Shown here: positions 62,799 through 64,000 of the stretch, piece after piece | How positions within the stretch are numbered: the first letter of the stretch is position 1 | How the letters are laid out: each line of letters starts with the position of its first letter | DNA from: Strigamia acuminata | Lineage: Eukaryota > Arthropoda > Chilopoda > Geophilomorpha > Linotaeniidae | DNA: 64,000 nucleotides | Assembly: GCA_949358305.1 (NCBI GenBank) | Contig: OX442314.1 | Span: forward strand, 23,305,060-23,369,059 | Direction of reading: 5' to 3' | Position numbers and translations under genes: made by a program | Notes under the pieces: model-generated | What the model was told of the DNA's origin: nothing | The model's database searches: none | The model's input: only the letters and a program-made list of their open reading frames with translations

Positions 62799-63789
62799 GG
62801 CCTACATTCGAGACCAACGCCACGAAAATAGCGCTGAGTCTTGGGTCGTGCAGCAAGCACATTCACGAAAACTATTTTCCATTTTGGATAACCAGACCAA
62901 GACGCCGAGAAAAGAGACGAGAACAGATAGACTGTTAAGAAAATATCCACGAAGCCAATGGAAATTTGTGAGACTAGAGCACAACGTAAAGTGGTCAAAT
63001 TGGCGCTTTTTGAAGTTTGACGGCTCTTACAAAGCCGGCCATGAATTCCTCAGAGAAGTGGCAATGACCATCGTCCGAGTTGGCGCGACACCTGACGAAA
63101 TGGTCCTACTAGGGCTCCCACTGATGCTGATTGGCGCTGCCCGAGCGTGGTACGACGGTACCAATCTCGAGACATGGGAAGATTTTATTGTACAATTCTA
63201 CGAACGATACGGAGAAACAGATGAGGAAATCATGAAATCTATGAAACAAGCACCAGGGGAAGATGTTCGATCATACATACTAAGAGCAAAGGATCTCTTC
63301 GACGAGCTCGATACTCCGCTGGATGCATATTCCCAATATTTCTTATTTTACCAAGGACTAACGAAGTATTCGATACGAATCCTTCGCGAAGTTCATGCCC
63401 CAAGGGAACATAATTTCCAAACCATAATCGAGTTCGCTCAAGAAAAGTACGGGGTACTGGATTACTGGTACAATGAAAACCTTTCGGCGAAAGAAGCGGC
63501 CGCTACTACTGCAAGAACTCAGAGAATTGTTGAATATGGCCTAAACTCCGCCAAAATAATTCGATCCAGCCATTATATAAATGGCTTTATCGAGGCTTTT
63601 AAACCCATTACCAAATCCGGAAACAATAATCGTCCTTGCAATTATTGTAAGGAGGATGGACACTGGAGGAACGAGTGTCCTACTCGTTTAAAGCGAGAAG
63701 AAGAAAAAGACGCCAGATTAGTAAAACTAATCAAGGCCGCCGTCCTAGAAGCGACAAAAAACTTGAGGCCGCAGACGGACAACCAATAA
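62799..63789 (+). CDS. Isolated gag-like protein with CCHC knuckle
   Basis: Frame open from about 62,799 to TAA at 63,787-63,789, over 300 codons without a lesion. It encodes a retrotransposon capsid-like domain (LKFDGSYKAGHEFLREV, AARAWYDGTNLETWEDF, APGEDVRSYILRAKDLFDEL) followed by the knuckle CNYCKEDGHWRNEC and a basic tail. No pol follows within the window: a few codons (CPHYGLETNTEFN) and an ATAAA signal come next. The first in-frame ATG is internal (63,064), so the N terminus is either non-ATG, supplied by splicing, or truncated. Distinct in sequence from the gag at 49,405-53,193. Could be a relic or a host-adopted gag gene. Confidence 0.65.
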
Positions 63790-64000
63790 ATCCGTCTGTT
63801 GTAACCCCAGAAAGGAAATTCCTCCCGTGTCCACATTACGGACTCGAGACCAATACTGAATTTAATCTATTTTTATGCAAATAAAAGAAGTTAAAATCTG
63901 AACCAATTTGTATTTATTTAACTAATTATTATTTTCAGGTATCAAGGTAAATTAAAACCACAAATTTATAAATTAAACTAAGCTTTCATGTCTGCTTTCG

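Overview
The window is animal nuclear DNA: AT-rich, with spliced genes whose introns are mostly 45-350 bp with GT..AG ends, and dense transposable-element debris. The gene content (MRP-type ABCC transporter, sideroflexin, MTCH2-like protein, enolase, DEG/ENaC channel, alpha-1,2-fucosyltransferases, WAP-domain protein) fits a compact-intron invertebrate, most likely an arthropod. I cannot name the species. All exon models were built by hand from splice signals, reading phase and family resemblance.

Layout. 1-12.2 kb is gene-poor: four copies of one TIR element, several other TIR elements, large minisatellite arrays and a decayed Ty3 gag. 12.2-20.1 kb carries two tandem fucosyltransferases (+), a DEG/ENaC channel (+) and two tandem small dual-specificity phosphatases (-). 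20.5-29.4 kb holds a complete 11-exon sideroflexin and a complete 26-exon ABCC transporter (+). 29.4-36.6 kb is a rearranged segmental duplication: the 3' end of ABCC plus the first half of an MTCH2-like gene occur twice. The first MTCH copy is broken, and a third, mosaic fucosyltransferase sits between the copies, its 3' end disrupted by hAT-like, copia and PIF/Harbinger-like insertions. 36.9-39.1 kb has a WAP-domain secreted protein and a small secreted peptide (-).

39,383-54,283 is one intact 14.9 kb Ty3/gypsy-class LTR element on the minus strand, with apparently identical 965 bp LTRs, a 4 bp AAAT target duplication, a very long coiled-coil gag, a full pol, a canonical -1 frameshift heptamer between them, and an unfamiliar third ORF in the env position that does not look like an envelope.

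54.6-58.8 kb has two tandem paralogues of a family I do not recognise (conserved N-terminal block, conserved central domain, variant MYND-like zinc finger). 59.6-61.7 kb is a complete 11-exon enolase. The right edge has a MULE-transposase-like fragment and an isolated, uninterrupted gag-like ORF.

The most striking points are the retroelement's ORF3 and frameshift site, the MYND-like gene pair, the mosaic fucosyltransferase, two transposon insertions whose empty sites can be read from paralogous sequence in the same window, and the recurrence of TIR elements that enclose minisatellite arrays.
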